38,956 bases of DNA, taken from assembly GCA_947629145.1 (NCBI GenBank), contig CANRCQ010000006.1, positions 1 to 38,956 on the forward strand, written 5' to 3'. Origin of the DNA: an uncultured Clostridia bacterium. GTDB taxonomy: Bacteria; Bacillota; Clostridia; Christensenellales; UBA1242. This document shows positions 1-7,749 of the stretch, piece by piece. The position numbers and the translations under genes were made by a program. The stretch's first letter is position 1. Every line of letters begins with the position of its first letter. The notes under the pieces are model-generated. The model was not told the DNA's origin. It searched no databases and saw nothing but the letters and a program-made list of their open reading frames with translations.

Positions 1-2
1 CA

Positions 3-152
3 AACACAATCGGGCTTGCCCCAATCTCATACAGATGGTGGTATTTCGCAGTGGCAATGGGTGTTGCGATTGTGATTGCAATGCTTTCTGGCTTGTATCC
101 TGCAAGCAAGGCTGCAAAACTCGACCCTGTTGAAAGTCTTAGAAGAGAATAA
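3..152 (+). CDS. FtsX/MacB-like ABC transporter permease, C-terminal end (partial)
   Basis: Only the last 49 codons are inside the window; the 5' part lies upstream. The frame encodes a hydrophobic helix (about residues 10-33) followed by YPASKAAKLDPVESLRRE and a TAA stop. That ending, a last transmembrane helix followed by YPA-x-KAA-xx-DPVE-x-LR, is the signature tail of FtsX/MacB-type permeases that pair with an ATPase to export peptides, lipids or antibiotics, or to regulate cell-wall hydrolases. The next gene begins 1 nt after the stop, so the two are probably co-transcribed. The substrate cannot be told from this fragment. Confidence 0.85.
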   Translation, partial: NTIGLAPISYRWWYFAVAMGVAIVIAMLSGLYPASKAAKLDPVESLRRE

Positions 153-153
153 T

Positions 154-813
154 ATGGACGAATTAGAAAAGAAATTTCAAAATGTAGCGGATTTTTATGC
201 CACAACACATAAACTGAAAGAACTTGTTAGAAGTGGCTGGAAACAATGGAGAATTGATGCCACTCGCCTTGAAAGTGTGGCAGAGCATATTTATGGTTGT
301 CAAATGCTCGCCTTTGCAATGATAAGTGAATTTCAACTTGATGTCAATCTTGAAAAAGTTTTGATAATGCTTGTTTTTCACGAACTTGGAGAAAATGTGA
401 TTGGCGACTACACAATCCATGACAACATCACCAAGGAAGAAAAATATAAAAAAGAGTGGCAGGCAATTTGCAATATTTTGTCCCCACTTAAAAACAAAGA
501 GTATATTTTAAATTTGCTTGACGAATTTTTCAGTAAACGTTCCAAAGAAGCGCTTTTTGCCTATTACATCGACAAATTTGAATGTGACATTCAATGCAAA
601 TATTATGACGAAATGGGCTGTTGCGACATGAACAAAGTTAGAGAGTGCGAAGACCTTTTAGAAGACCTACGCCGTCATGATGCTTTAGATAATGACGACA
701 GTTTTTCGCAAATTTGGATAGGCTATGACAAAAAAGTTTTGCCCTATGACGAAACTTTCAAAAAATTTTGCGACTTTATTTTGTCACATGAAATTTTCAA
801 GGGCAAAAAATGA
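154..813 (+). CDS. HD-domain protein, YfbR/HD_3-like (possible nucleotidase or phosphohydrolase)
   Basis: This is a 219-residue soluble protein. An in-frame extension upstream exists but overlaps the permease gene, so the ATG at 154, one nucleotide after the permease stop, is preferred. Residues 40-90 hold an HD-type metal site: H45 (AEH), H76-E77 (FHELGE), E80 and D85 (IGD), with a distal Asp in the YYIDKFE segment. YfbR-type HD proteins are 5'-deoxynucleotidases, which suggests phosphohydrolase activity on small nucleotides. The second residue of the HD doublet is Glu, as it is in the paralogue at 13704-14354. The gene overlaps the following AlkD-like gene by 4 nt (ATGA), so it is translationally coupled. 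Function beyond the fold is inference. Confidence 0.75.
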   Translation: MDELEKKFQNVADFYATTHKLKELVRSGWKQWRIDATRLESVAEHIYGCQMLAFAMISEFQLDVNLEKVLIMLVFHELGENVIGDYTIHDNITKEEKYKKEWQAICNILSPLKNKEYILNLLDEFFSKRSKEALFAYYIDKFECDIQCKYYDEMGCCDMNKVRECEDLLEDLRRHDALDNDDSFSQIWIGYDKKVLPYDETFKKFCDFILSHEIFKGKK

Positions 814-1454
814 TTGATATAAAAAAATTCATAAAAGAAAATGCCGACAGCGGTTATGCAGATTTTAACCGCAAGTTTATCTTTTCAAAATACAAAATTG
901 ATGGCGTTCGCATCCCAACACTCAAAAAATTTGCCAAAAATATAGAGCCAGAATACATTGACCTTAACGAAAACATCACGCATGAAGAGATTTTGTTGTA
1001 TGGCTTTTCGGCAGCACATTTTGATGGCGAACAACTTGAATATCTGTCGAATATTTTGCCTTACATAGACAACTGGGCAACCTGTGACAGCATTGTGCAA
1101 GCAATGAAAATAAATAGTGAAGATGCCTACAAATTTTTCACAAATTTGCTTTTTGACAGCCGTGAGTTTTATGTTCGTGTTGGGATTGTTGGGCTTATGC
1201 GCAACTTTATAAAAACTGACAAAATCGAAGAAATTTTAAAAAATTTTAGCAAAATAAAAAGTGATGCATATTATGTAAAAATGGCGCTTGCGTGGTTTTA
1301 TGCCGAACTTGCCACCGTAAATTTCGACCTTGCAAAAAAGCAAATAAGTGCCACAAAAGATGCCTTTATAAGAAATAAATCGATTTCAAAATCGTGTGAA
1401 AGTTATCGCCTAAATATTGAACAAAAAGCGCAACTAAAACAACTTAAAGTTTAA
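810..1454 (+). CDS. DNA alkylation repair protein, AlkD family
   Basis: This 214-residue all-helical (HEAT-like) protein resembles AlkD/AlkC DNA glycosylases, which excise N3- and N7-alkylpurines without flipping the base. Family blocks seen are GVRIPTLKKFAKNI (about 33-46), the helix around WATCDSI, FYVRVGIVGLMRNF, YVKMALAWFYAELA and the C-terminal IRNKSISKSCESYR. Length is typical for the short Firmicutes members. Its ATG overlaps the TGA of the HD-domain gene (ATGA), and its 3' end overlaps the convergent murI by 11 nt, leaving no room for a separate terminator. It may belong to a small repair or nucleotide-sanitation operon with the HD protein, although the permease is the first visible gene. 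Confidence 0.85.
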   Translation: MIDIKKFIKENADSGYADFNRKFIFSKYKIDGVRIPTLKKFAKNIEPEYIDLNENITHEEILLYGFSAAHFDGEQLEYLSNILPYIDNWATCDSIVQAMKINSEDAYKFFTNLLFDSREFYVRVGIVGLMRNFIKTDKIEEILKNFSKIKSDAYYVKMALAWFYAELATVNFDLAKKQISATKDAFIRNKSISKSCESYRLNIEQKAQLKQLKV

Positions 1455-2160
1455 AATAGTGAAACCAAAAACTTGCAAGCATACTGTCATTTTTAGATGT
1501 CATAATCTGGACTTGACAGTTTTTTTCATCTTCACCTACAAAAGATGCAAGCCGCCTTGCCACCCCATTTGCACTATCAAAAATCTCAACACCTCTAAAT
1601 ATTTTTTGAAAAATATCTTTGACGGCAAAGTAGTGTGTGCAACCTAAAACAAGCGCCTTTGGAGAAAAACCTTTAAGCGCCTTTTCAATCACTGGTTCAA
1701 GCCACGACAAATCGTCTAAATTTTCGTCAATAAGTGTTGCAAGGGTCGGCATTGCCACAACCTTAATTTGCGGATTTTTTGATATTAAAATGTTATGCTT
1801 TGCCGTCACAGGCGTTGACAACACTAAAATATCTTGTGGGCTGTATTTCGAAAGTGCAGGCTTTATCGCCGGCACAGTGCCAATAAAAGTCACATCTTTA
1901 AATCGTTTGCGGCAACTGTCAAGCACGGTGCAAGAAAGTGTGTTGCACGCAAATATCACAATTTCAAAATCAAAAAAACTTTTAATATTTTCCAAATTTT
2001 GAAAAGTTAGTTTTATAAGTTCTTCCTTCGTCTTTGTTCCATAGGGCAGATTTTTATCGTCACAAAACAAAAGATAATCACACTTTGGGCAGACTTTCAC
2101 ACACTCTTTTAAAACATTCACTCCGCCGCTGCCACTGTCAATTAAAAGCACTTTTTTCAT
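1444..2160 (-). CDS. murI: Glutamate racemase
   Basis: The product (238 residues) makes D-glutamate for peptidoglycan by a two-cysteine, cofactor-free mechanism. Seen in order: IDSGSGGVNVL near the N-terminus (catalytic Asp and Ser region), LPYGTKTKEEL, the first catalytic Cys in FACNTLSCT, and the second in LGCTHY near residue 190. A 29-residue upstream in-frame extension overlaps gpr and lacks family similarity, so the start is the ATG whose complement is at 2158-2160 (MKKVLLIDSG). It lies 22 nt downstream of gpr and is probably co-transcribed with it. It converges on, and overlaps, the AlkD-like gene. Confidence 0.9.
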   Translation of the reverse strand: MKKVLLIDSGSGGVNVLKECVKVCPKCDYLLFCDDKNLPYGTKTKEELIKLTFQNLENIKSFFDFEIVIFACNTLSCTVLDSCRKRFKDVTFIGTVPAIKPALSKYSPQDILVLSTPVTAKHNILISKNPQIKVVAMPTLATLIDENLDDLSWLEPVIEKALKGFSPKALVLGCTHYFAVKDIFQKIFRGVEIFDSANGVARRLASFVGEDEKNCQVQIMTSKNDSMLASFWFHYFKL

Positions 2161-2182
2161 GACATTATATATGCAAAATCTT

Positions 2183-2926
2183 CTATAAAATTGCGTCAAA
2201 AACCTTTGCAACAACTGATGAAAAAAACTCAACTTTTTCTTCTGCATCTTTCTCTGTCAAAATCAAATCTCGCTTTTCTTTGCAAAGTGTCATCATCACC
2301 GCCCCAACACTCACACATGGCACATGAAGTGTAGAGTGATTTATGGCAAGCCCAAAGTTGTTTAGCGCGCTGCCTGGTGTAAGCCCTGCATCATTGAATT
2401 GAATGGAAGTTCCAAGTCGCGCGATGTTTTCTGTGGCAAGGCTGTCAAAAATCACGACCGCATCAATATCAAACGCACCTACAAGCAAGTGAATTATGTC
2501 ATATGCGTTAAATCCAGTTGAATTGAAAACATTTGGCATAAGTTTAAAAATGCGATTGTTTTTCTTAAACGGCATAAATGAAATTTTTTCAACCGCCCTA
2601 ACCCCAAAACTGTCCGCCAAAATTTTAGGATTGCCAATCCCCACAAGCAAAATTTTATCTTTCTTTTTGATATTATTTTCTTTGAACAAAAATCTAAGTC
2701 GCATCTCAATCTCTTTGGCAAGTATATTTTCGTGTTCTTTCAAAAAATAAGAAAGTTTAGGTGCGTTTAAAATAAAATAATGCCCCTTTTCAAAGCCAAG
2801 TTTGTTTGCCTTTGCAGTTGTGTCAACAAAAAGTTTGCTTGAAGTGGCGTTAAACTTGCCTAAATCCACAGTTTCATAGCCCAAAGCAGTCAAATCCTGC
2901 CCACATTCATCGATTAAATCCAACAT
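2183..2926 (-). CDS. gpr: GPR-like spore protease (peptidase A25), compact form
   Basis: GPR degrades small acid-soluble spore proteins at germination, so the gene implies sporulation or descent from a spore-former. The 247-residue protein keeps the LVGIGNPKILADSFG block with D105 and the IFDSLATENIARLGTSIQ block with D161, matching the two aspartates proposed as catalytic, followed by NDAGLTPGSALNN and the VPCVSVGAVMM segment. Usual GPRs have about 320-370 residues; here the N-terminal region and the pro-segment with its cleavage site are reduced or absent. No good Shine-Dalgarno site precedes the ATG; a weak TGA-AATAAT extended -10 (complement of 2934-2942) sits 7 nt upstream, so the mRNA could be leaderless. 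Divergent from rpsT, a conserved neighbourhood in Firmicutes. Confidence 0.85.
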   Translation of the reverse strand: MLDLIDECGQDLTALGYETVDLGKFNATSSKLFVDTTAKANKLGFEKGHYFILNAPKLSYFLKEHENILAKEIEMRLRFLFKENNIKKKDKILLVGIGNPKILADSFGVRAVEKISFMPFKKNNRIFKLMPNVFNSTGFNAYDIIHLLVGAFDIDAVVIFDSLATENIARLGTSIQFNDAGLTPGSALNNFGLAINHSTLHVPCVSVGAVMMTLCKEKRDLILTEKDAEEKVEFFSSVVAKVFDAIL

Positions 2927-2962
2927 ATTTTATATTATTTCAAAATTTTCTTGAAAAATAAG

Positions 2963-2991
2963 TTGATTTTTGAAAATTGTTATGCTATAAT
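2963..2991 (+). promoter_or_regulatory. Promoter of rpsT
   Basis: TTGATT at 2963-2968, a 17-nt spacer, and TATAAT at 2986-2991, with TGC immediately before the -10 (extended -10). It predicts a short leader of about 25 nt before rpsT. Confidence 0.85.
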
Positions 2992-3022
2992 TACATAGTT
3001 AGAAAATTTTAAGGAGAAAGAC

Positions 3023-3292
3023 ATGGCAAACATTAAATCAGCAAAAAAGAGAGTGTTAATTGAAAGAGAAAGACGTGTTGAAAACAACTCTGTCAAATCT
3101 GAAATCAAAACATATATCAGGAATTTTAAGGCTGACCTTGCAAACGATGTTACAAAAGCAGAAGAAACATACAAAGTTCTTATTTCTAAACTTGACAGTG
3201 CAGCAAACTCAAATGTTATTCATGCAAATTCTGCAAGCCGCAAGAAAGCCCATTTTGCAAAGTTGTTAGATAATGCAAAAAAAGCAAAATAA
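3023..3292 (+). CDS. rpsT: 30S ribosomal protein S20
   Basis: This 89-residue, very basic, helical protein binds 16S rRNA in the body of the small subunit. The N-terminus MANIKSAKKR and the C-terminal segment NVIHANSASRKKAHFAK are the S20 signature. A strong ribosome-binding site (aaggag) lies 7 nt before the ATG. The gene is monocistronic, with its own extended -10 promoter upstream and an intrinsic terminator 7 nt after the stop. It lies divergent to gpr, the order seen in many Clostridia and Bacilli. Confidence 0.97.
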   Translation: MANIKSAKKRVLIERERRVENNSVKSEIKTYIRNFKADLANDVTKAEETYKVLISKLDSAANSNVIHANSASRKKAHFAKLLDNAKKAK

Positions 3293-3298
3293 AAACCC

Positions 3299-3327
3299 AA
3301 GCATATCTTTAAGATATGCTTTTTTAT
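3299..3327 (+). terminator. Intrinsic terminator of rpsT
   Basis: The inverted repeat GCATATCTT / AAGATATGC (3301-3309 and 3311-3319) is followed by a run of T. It ends exactly where the ung promoter begins. Confidence 0.9.
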
Positions 3328-3355
3328 TGACAATTTTCACGACAAATGGTAAACT
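3327..3355 (+). promoter_or_regulatory. Promoter of ung, positioned for a leaderless transcript
   Basis: Consensus TTGACA at 3327-3332, a 17-nt spacer and TAAACT at 3350-3355 preceded by TGG (extended -10). The ATG of ung is 6 nt after the -10, which is where transcription would normally start. Confidence 0.75.
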
Positions 3356-3361
3356 TAAAAT

Positions 3362-4021
3362 ATGATTAGAATTACGAAAAACTGGGCAACCCTGTTAAAA
3401 GACGAATTTGAAAAGCCTTATTTTAAAAATTTGCAGGCCTTTTTGGAAAAAGAATACTCCACGCACACCATCTACCCTGACATGGAGAATATTTTTGCCG
3501 CACTAAACACAGTGAAGTATGAAGATGTGAAGGTTGTGATAATCGGTCAAGACCCTTATCACGAACCCAATCAAGCACATGGGCTTGCTTTTTCTGTGCA
3601 AGATGGTGTTGAACTACCCCCAAGCCTTGTGAACATCTACAAAGAAATTGAAGATGACCTTAAAATCACTTGTGATAAAAGTGGCAATCTCACGCGTTGG
3701 GCAAAACAAGGAGTGTTGCTTTTAAACACATCACTCACTGTGCGCCGCGGCCAAGCAAATTCGCATCACGGAGTTGGTTGGGAGATTTTCACAAATGTGA
3801 TAATCAAACTTCTCTCCCAGCGCGAAAAACCACTTGTGTTTTTGCTTTGGGGTTCTAACGCGCAATCTTTCACAGGCGAAATTGCTCCGCATCACCTAGT
3901 TTTAAAAGCCCCTCATCCAAGTCCGCTTTCGGCATATCGTGGCTTTTTTGGATGCAAACATTTCTCAAAAACAAATGAATTTTTAATTAAAAATGGACAA
4001 ACTCCAATAGACTGGCATTAA
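3362..4021 (+). CDS. ung: Uracil-DNA glycosylase (family 1)
   Basis: The 219-residue product removes uracil from DNA and starts base-excision repair. The catalytic water-activating Asp lies in IIGQDPYH (about 60-67), the uracil-binding segment GVLLLNTSLTVRRG follows, and the minor-groove loop HPSPLSAYRGF carries the catalytic His near residue 186. The length matches the family (about 220-230). No Shine-Dalgarno sequence precedes the ATG; instead a consensus promoter ends 6 nt upstream, so translation is expected to start at the 5' end of a leaderless mRNA. It shares a bidirectional terminator with the convergent M60 peptidase gene. Confidence 0.97.
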   Translation: MIRITKNWATLLKDEFEKPYFKNLQAFLEKEYSTHTIYPDMENIFAALNTVKYEDVKVVIIGQDPYHEPNQAHGLAFSVQDGVELPPSLVNIYKEIEDDLKITCDKSGNLTRWAKQGVLLLNTSLTVRRGQANSHHGVGWEIFTNVIIKLLSQREKPLVFLLWGSNAQSFTGEIAPHHLVLKAPHPSPLSAYRGFFGCKHFSKTNEFLIKNGQTPIDWH

Positions 4022-4048
4022 AAAAGCACTTTTAAAGTGCCTTTTTTA
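4021..4048. terminator. Bidirectional terminator between ung and the M60 peptidase gene
   Basis: GCACTT-tta-AAGTGC (4027-4041) is flanked by A6 on the left and T6 on the right, so it can serve both convergent genes. Confidence 0.85.
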
Positions 4049-7000
4049 TATTATCTTTTTGCGATTTAAAATGTAAATTATGGCTGCACCAAGCATAGTT
4101 ATTGCAATCGAACTTGCCATGCAAATCAGCGCGCTGACTGGCTTTGAAAACAGCGGCTTGTTCACAACAAAACTATCTACTTCAACCCCATATGCCACAT
4201 TGATATAGCCAATATGAAAGGTGCTTGCGGATGTTGTGCGAATTGTCACGACATGGCGTTTTGATGCCAAATCAGCGACAGACAACACCCTTTGATTTAT
4301 TTCAAATTCCCCATTAAGCGAAAGTGTGCAATAAGTTTTGCCGTCAATAAACACTTTTGCACTGCCATAGTCTGGCGCTGTGTTTGCAAACAAATCAAAG
4401 CCCGTGCCAACAAACTCAAATTCAAAAACACTGCCACTTTTGTTGGATGTAAGTTCGCCAGCTGCGTTTTCTGTAAAGCCTTCAACTTCCTTTGCAAAAG
4501 TGGATGGTTTCACAGTCTGTTCAAGTTTGCTAACCATCCCAGCATTGAGTTCTGCAATAACCGTGAACCGATAGCCACCATAATTGTCAGTTGTGTGAGT
4601 TACAACAATTTTAAAATATCTTGCACTTATCTCATCAAACTCAATAAATGCCCTTGAATTTGAATAATACAAAGAGTCAGTTTCATAAATTTTGGTGTAA
4701 TTTTTGTTATCTTTTGAAGCATACAACTCCATTTCAATGATGTAACTGTTGTAGAAATTTCTGGTGACAATTTCAAAGTAATTGAATTTTTGGACAGACT
4801 TGGTGTCAAGAACAATATTGTGCGGCATAGGTGTTATGTCGCTACCTGAATATCTGCTGTGGAAAATTGTTGCATCATTGCCATCAACCATATTCTGTGG
4901 CCCATCCGCCCCTGGCTGTTGATTTGGTGCTTCAAGGATTTCCCAGCCTTCTTTTTCAATCGGCTCTATAAACTTTGCATCATCTTTCACACTGACAAGA
5001 AAACGCGGAGTCCAGCCAGTAAACGACAAAACTTTTTCAATATCCTTTGTGGACAAACTTGGATGAAAAATGTTCTGTTTTGGAATATTCACAATATTTG
5101 TCGTGTTTGGAAATCTCACACCCACATACAAAAATCCCTGTCCGCCGTTGTTTACAAGGTTGCCTTCAACAAGAAGTGTGTCACCTTTTTTAAGTGTGAT
5201 TGAAAGTTTGTTTGTTTCTTGGAAATTGTTTGTAAAAGCCGATGTCGAAAGTGTGCCAACAACTTTATTGTCTTTTGTGAAAGTCAGTTGAACGCCGTCA
5301 TCACTTCTCACAAAAAACTCATGTTCGCCGTCTTGGTCGGCAACAAATTTGAATGTGGAATTTGTCAAACTTTTTACATTCGGTTCGTTGAAAGTCGGCC
5401 TTCCAGCAACAGAACTTACAAAACTTCTTGTTGGTTCATTTTCCTTGCTGTATGCAATCGCTTGTTCCATGTTTGTTGTGTTGATATTGTCCCAAACAAT
5501 ATTTTGCGTGCCATTGAAAATAAAGTTGAACCTTATTGGAAGTTTCACTTCTTCCCCAGTTTTTTTGATTTTCACAACAACGGCAAATTCATCGCCTTCA
5601 ACAATCTGTTTTGGCGGAAAATATTCAACTTTTAATATGTTTAAATTTTCATTTATCTTGCCATATTTAGGAAGAGTAAATCTTACAACTTCAAACTCAG
5701 TTGTAGAAAGAATGTTGTCCCCTGAAAAGTCAAAAATTGTTGGAGCATAAAAGTCAATTTCGTGCTTTCTTGCAGTTTCCGTGTCATTCACTCCATTTGC
5801 ATATCTATATGCAACTGGATAGAAAACTTTAAGTGATTTTATAAATTCAAGTTGGCTTTCTGTAAACATTTCGTCTTCGATATTTGCTGCAAACACTTCG
5901 TTGAGCCATGGCACAATATTCCAGTTTGTTGCAAGCGCCATTCTGTAAGCAAACTCCGCACGCGGATAACCAGGACAATACAAACTTCTTTTTTGTTTGT
6001 AAGTGTAAAAGAAATCAACAAATTTCTCTGGCCCAAAGTGATGCACAAGTGTCACATAAAGTGAAAGCATTGTGAAATACTTGTCATCTCCGCCAAGTTG
6101 AGAAAACTGCGAATAATCGTCAAAGTTGTATTTCATAACCTTGTTTACAACATAGTTCATTGTAAGATATGGATGAGTTGACATATCGCCGTGTTCCACA
6201 GTTGCAACACGATTATCCATGTTGCAAAGCATGGTGTAAACAAGAATAATCATCAAGTTGTTTGTAACTTCGCCTTCTGCATCACGTGGATTAAGCATTC
6301 CCCACGCATCAACCCCATATGCATCATCTTTTGTATGCCCAAGTTCATGGAAAACTCCCCAGCAACCCCTTGTGGTTATTGTTTCATAATTCAAACACGA
6401 ATCCAGCCAGCCCTTTGGCATTGCACAACTGCTTTCACTAAGTGCAACCGCACTTCCAGCAGGCACATGGTGGTCAAAAGACATAACGATATTAAAATTG
6501 TATCTTTTCCCAGTGAAACTTTCATTGACTGTGAAAACTGAGTGCCAAAAATAAGCAACTTTTTCAATATCATCAGTCTTTCTCATTGAAGAAGATGGCC
6601 CAATAAGTTGCCCATTTTCAGTGTCAAGAGTGCAAATAACCCCAGGTGCATCTCTCAGTGTTTTTTCAAATTCGTCTTTGGTTGTCACACCCAAAATAAA
6701 GTGTGGAGTTTCCACTGCGCCTGTGATTATCACTTCAACTGAGTTTGGCAGCGGCTGGATGTAAAGTGGGCCACCATAGGGCGAACCGATTTTATATTCT
6801 TTGTTGTTTTCCGTGAATGAAAATGTCGCACTCATTGCAGGCAGTTCATTGAAAATATTTTTGTGTTTGTCAATTCCAACAATCGGCAAATTGTAAAAGT
6901 CAGGCTCTGTCTTTTCCGCTTCGTCAATAATCATTTTGTCATACTTATTAAAATAAGAATCTGCTTGCCCTTCGGCAACATAAGCCATTGTTTCTTGCTG

Positions 7001-7657
7001 ATGAGTTGTCATTTTAAGTGTTTGCCCTTCTTTAAGCCCTTTCACAACCACTGTTGCAACTTCTCCTGGCGCAAGATAAAGCCCAGTTGTCATTGGGGAT
7101 TGATAGTTTGAATCTGTGACAATTCTTTTCTTAACGGCATTGTTTTCCACTTCAATCTTGCCATATTGGTCATCAATAGCAGGATGCTTTTTTAAAGTGC
7201 CTGCTTCGGCATCGGCTTGAGCATATTTGTTGAGATAAAGCGACTGCCTTATCATCATGTAACGCTCAAAAACAGAGATAGGTTCTGCCACACCCTGCTC
7301 ATTTAACTGAGTGGCATTTTGCCCATTTTTTGGATAATGTTTAAATTCAATATAAGCCTTTGTATTTTCTCTTGTTTCAAAGTTTGGAAGATAAAATGTG
7401 TCACTTAAAACTTCTGGAGCTTTTCTCTCCAAGCCGCGCTGTAAAACTTCCATAACTGGCTGTCTAAGTGTCACACGTCTGCCCAAAAGTTCTTGAAAAG
7501 TCTTTCTGGACATTCCTTCTTCAAGGCTGTTGGGTCTATCAAGTTCGCTTTTAGGTGCGGATGTGCTTGCATAGCAAAACATAGTCCCAAAAGAGCACAT
7601 AATTGCCACAAAAAAGCAACAAATTATTGATAAAAACACAAATTTTGCTTTTTTCAC
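4046..7657 (-). CDS. Secreted, membrane-anchored M60-family metallopeptidase (putative mucinase) with PA14 and F5/8C domains
   Basis: This large (1203-residue) cell-surface protein has a signal peptide (1-30), an M60/enhancin-type zinc peptidase domain with HELGH at 437-441 and the downstream glutamate in GEVTNN (about 462), a PA14-like module (about 730-850), an F5/8 type C (discoidin) carbohydrate-binding module (about 902-1040), a further beta-rich module, and a C-terminal membrane helix (about 1176-1196) with a basic NRKKII tail. M60 proteases with such modules cut glycosylated proteins such as mucins, so a role in host-glycoprotein use is inferred. The start is GTG (complement at 7655-7657), with aaggagag upstream. 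It has its own promoter. The next minus-strand gene upstream is another surface protein. Confidence 0.9.
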   Translation of the reverse strand: MKKAKFVFLSIICCFFVAIMCSFGTMFCYASTSAPKSELDRPNSLEEGMSRKTFQELLGRRVTLRQPVMEVLQRGLERKAPEVLSDTFYLPNFETRENTKAYIEFKHYPKNGQNATQLNEQGVAEPISVFERYMMIRQSLYLNKYAQADAEAGTLKKHPAIDDQYGKIEVENNAVKKRIVTDSNYQSPMTTGLYLAPGEVATVVVKGLKEGQTLKMTTHQQETMAYVAEGQADSYFNKYDKMIIDEAEKTEPDFYNLPIVGIDKHKNIFNELPAMSATFSFTENNKEYKIGSPYGGPLYIQPLPNSVEVIITGAVETPHFILGVTTKDEFEKTLRDAPGVICTLDTENGQLIGPSSSMRKTDDIEKVAYFWHSVFTVNESFTGKRYNFNIVMSFDHHVPAGSAVALSESSCAMPKGWLDSCLNYETITTRGCWGVFHELGHTKDDAYGVDAWGMLNPRDAEGEVTNNLMIILVYTMLCNMDNRVATVEHGDMSTHPYLTMNYVVNKVMKYNFDDYSQFSQLGGDDKYFTMLSLYVTLVHHFGPEKFVDFFYTYKQKRSLYCPGYPRAEFAYRMALATNWNIVPWLNEVFAANIEDEMFTESQLEFIKSLKVFYPVAYRYANGVNDTETARKHEIDFYAPTIFDFSGDNILSTTEFEVVRFTLPKYGKINENLNILKVEYFPPKQIVEGDEFAVVVKIKKTGEEVKLPIRFNFIFNGTQNIVWDNINTTNMEQAIAYSKENEPTRSFVSSVAGRPTFNEPNVKSLTNSTFKFVADQDGEHEFFVRSDDGVQLTFTKDNKVVGTLSTSAFTNNFQETNKLSITLKKGDTLLVEGNLVNNGGQGFLYVGVRFPNTTNIVNIPKQNIFHPSLSTKDIEKVLSFTGWTPRFLVSVKDDAKFIEPIEKEGWEILEAPNQQPGADGPQNMVDGNDATIFHSRYSGSDITPMPHNIVLDTKSVQKFNYFEIVTRNFYNSYIIEMELYASKDNKNYTKIYETDSLYYSNSRAFIEFDEISARYFKIVVTHTTDNYGGYRFTVIAELNAGMVSKLEQTVKPSTFAKEVEGFTENAAGELTSNKSGSVFEFEFVGTGFDLFANTAPDYGSAKVFIDGKTYCTLSLNGEFEINQRVLSVADLASKRHVVTIRTTSASTFHIGYINVAYGVEVDSFVVNKPLFSKPVSALICMASSIAITMLGAAIIYILNRKKII

Positions 7658-7679
7658 ACTCTCTCCTTCTTACAAGTTC

Positions 7680-7708
7680 ATTATATCATATAGTATATAA
7701 TTTTTCAA
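7680..7708 (-). promoter_or_regulatory. Promoter of the M60 peptidase gene
   Basis: On the minus strand: TTGAAA, a 17-nt spacer, then TATAAT (complement at 7680-7685), preceded by TGA (extended -10). Confidence 0.8.
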
Positions 7709-7718
7709 GATAAAGTGC

Positions 7719-7749
7719 GAAAAAAAAGACTGCAATTTTGCAGCCCTTT
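7719..7749 (-). terminator. Terminator of the BspA-like lipoprotein gene
   Basis: The hairpin CTGCAA-aa-TTGCAG (7730-7743) is followed on the minus strand by a run of eight T. Plus-strand T's also follow, but no plus-strand gene needs it. Confidence 0.8.

Noticed and set aside
2161-2247. N-terminal extension of murI
   Set aside because: The extra 29 residues show no family similarity, overlap gpr, and the ATG at 2160 begins the typical KKVLLIDSGSGG.
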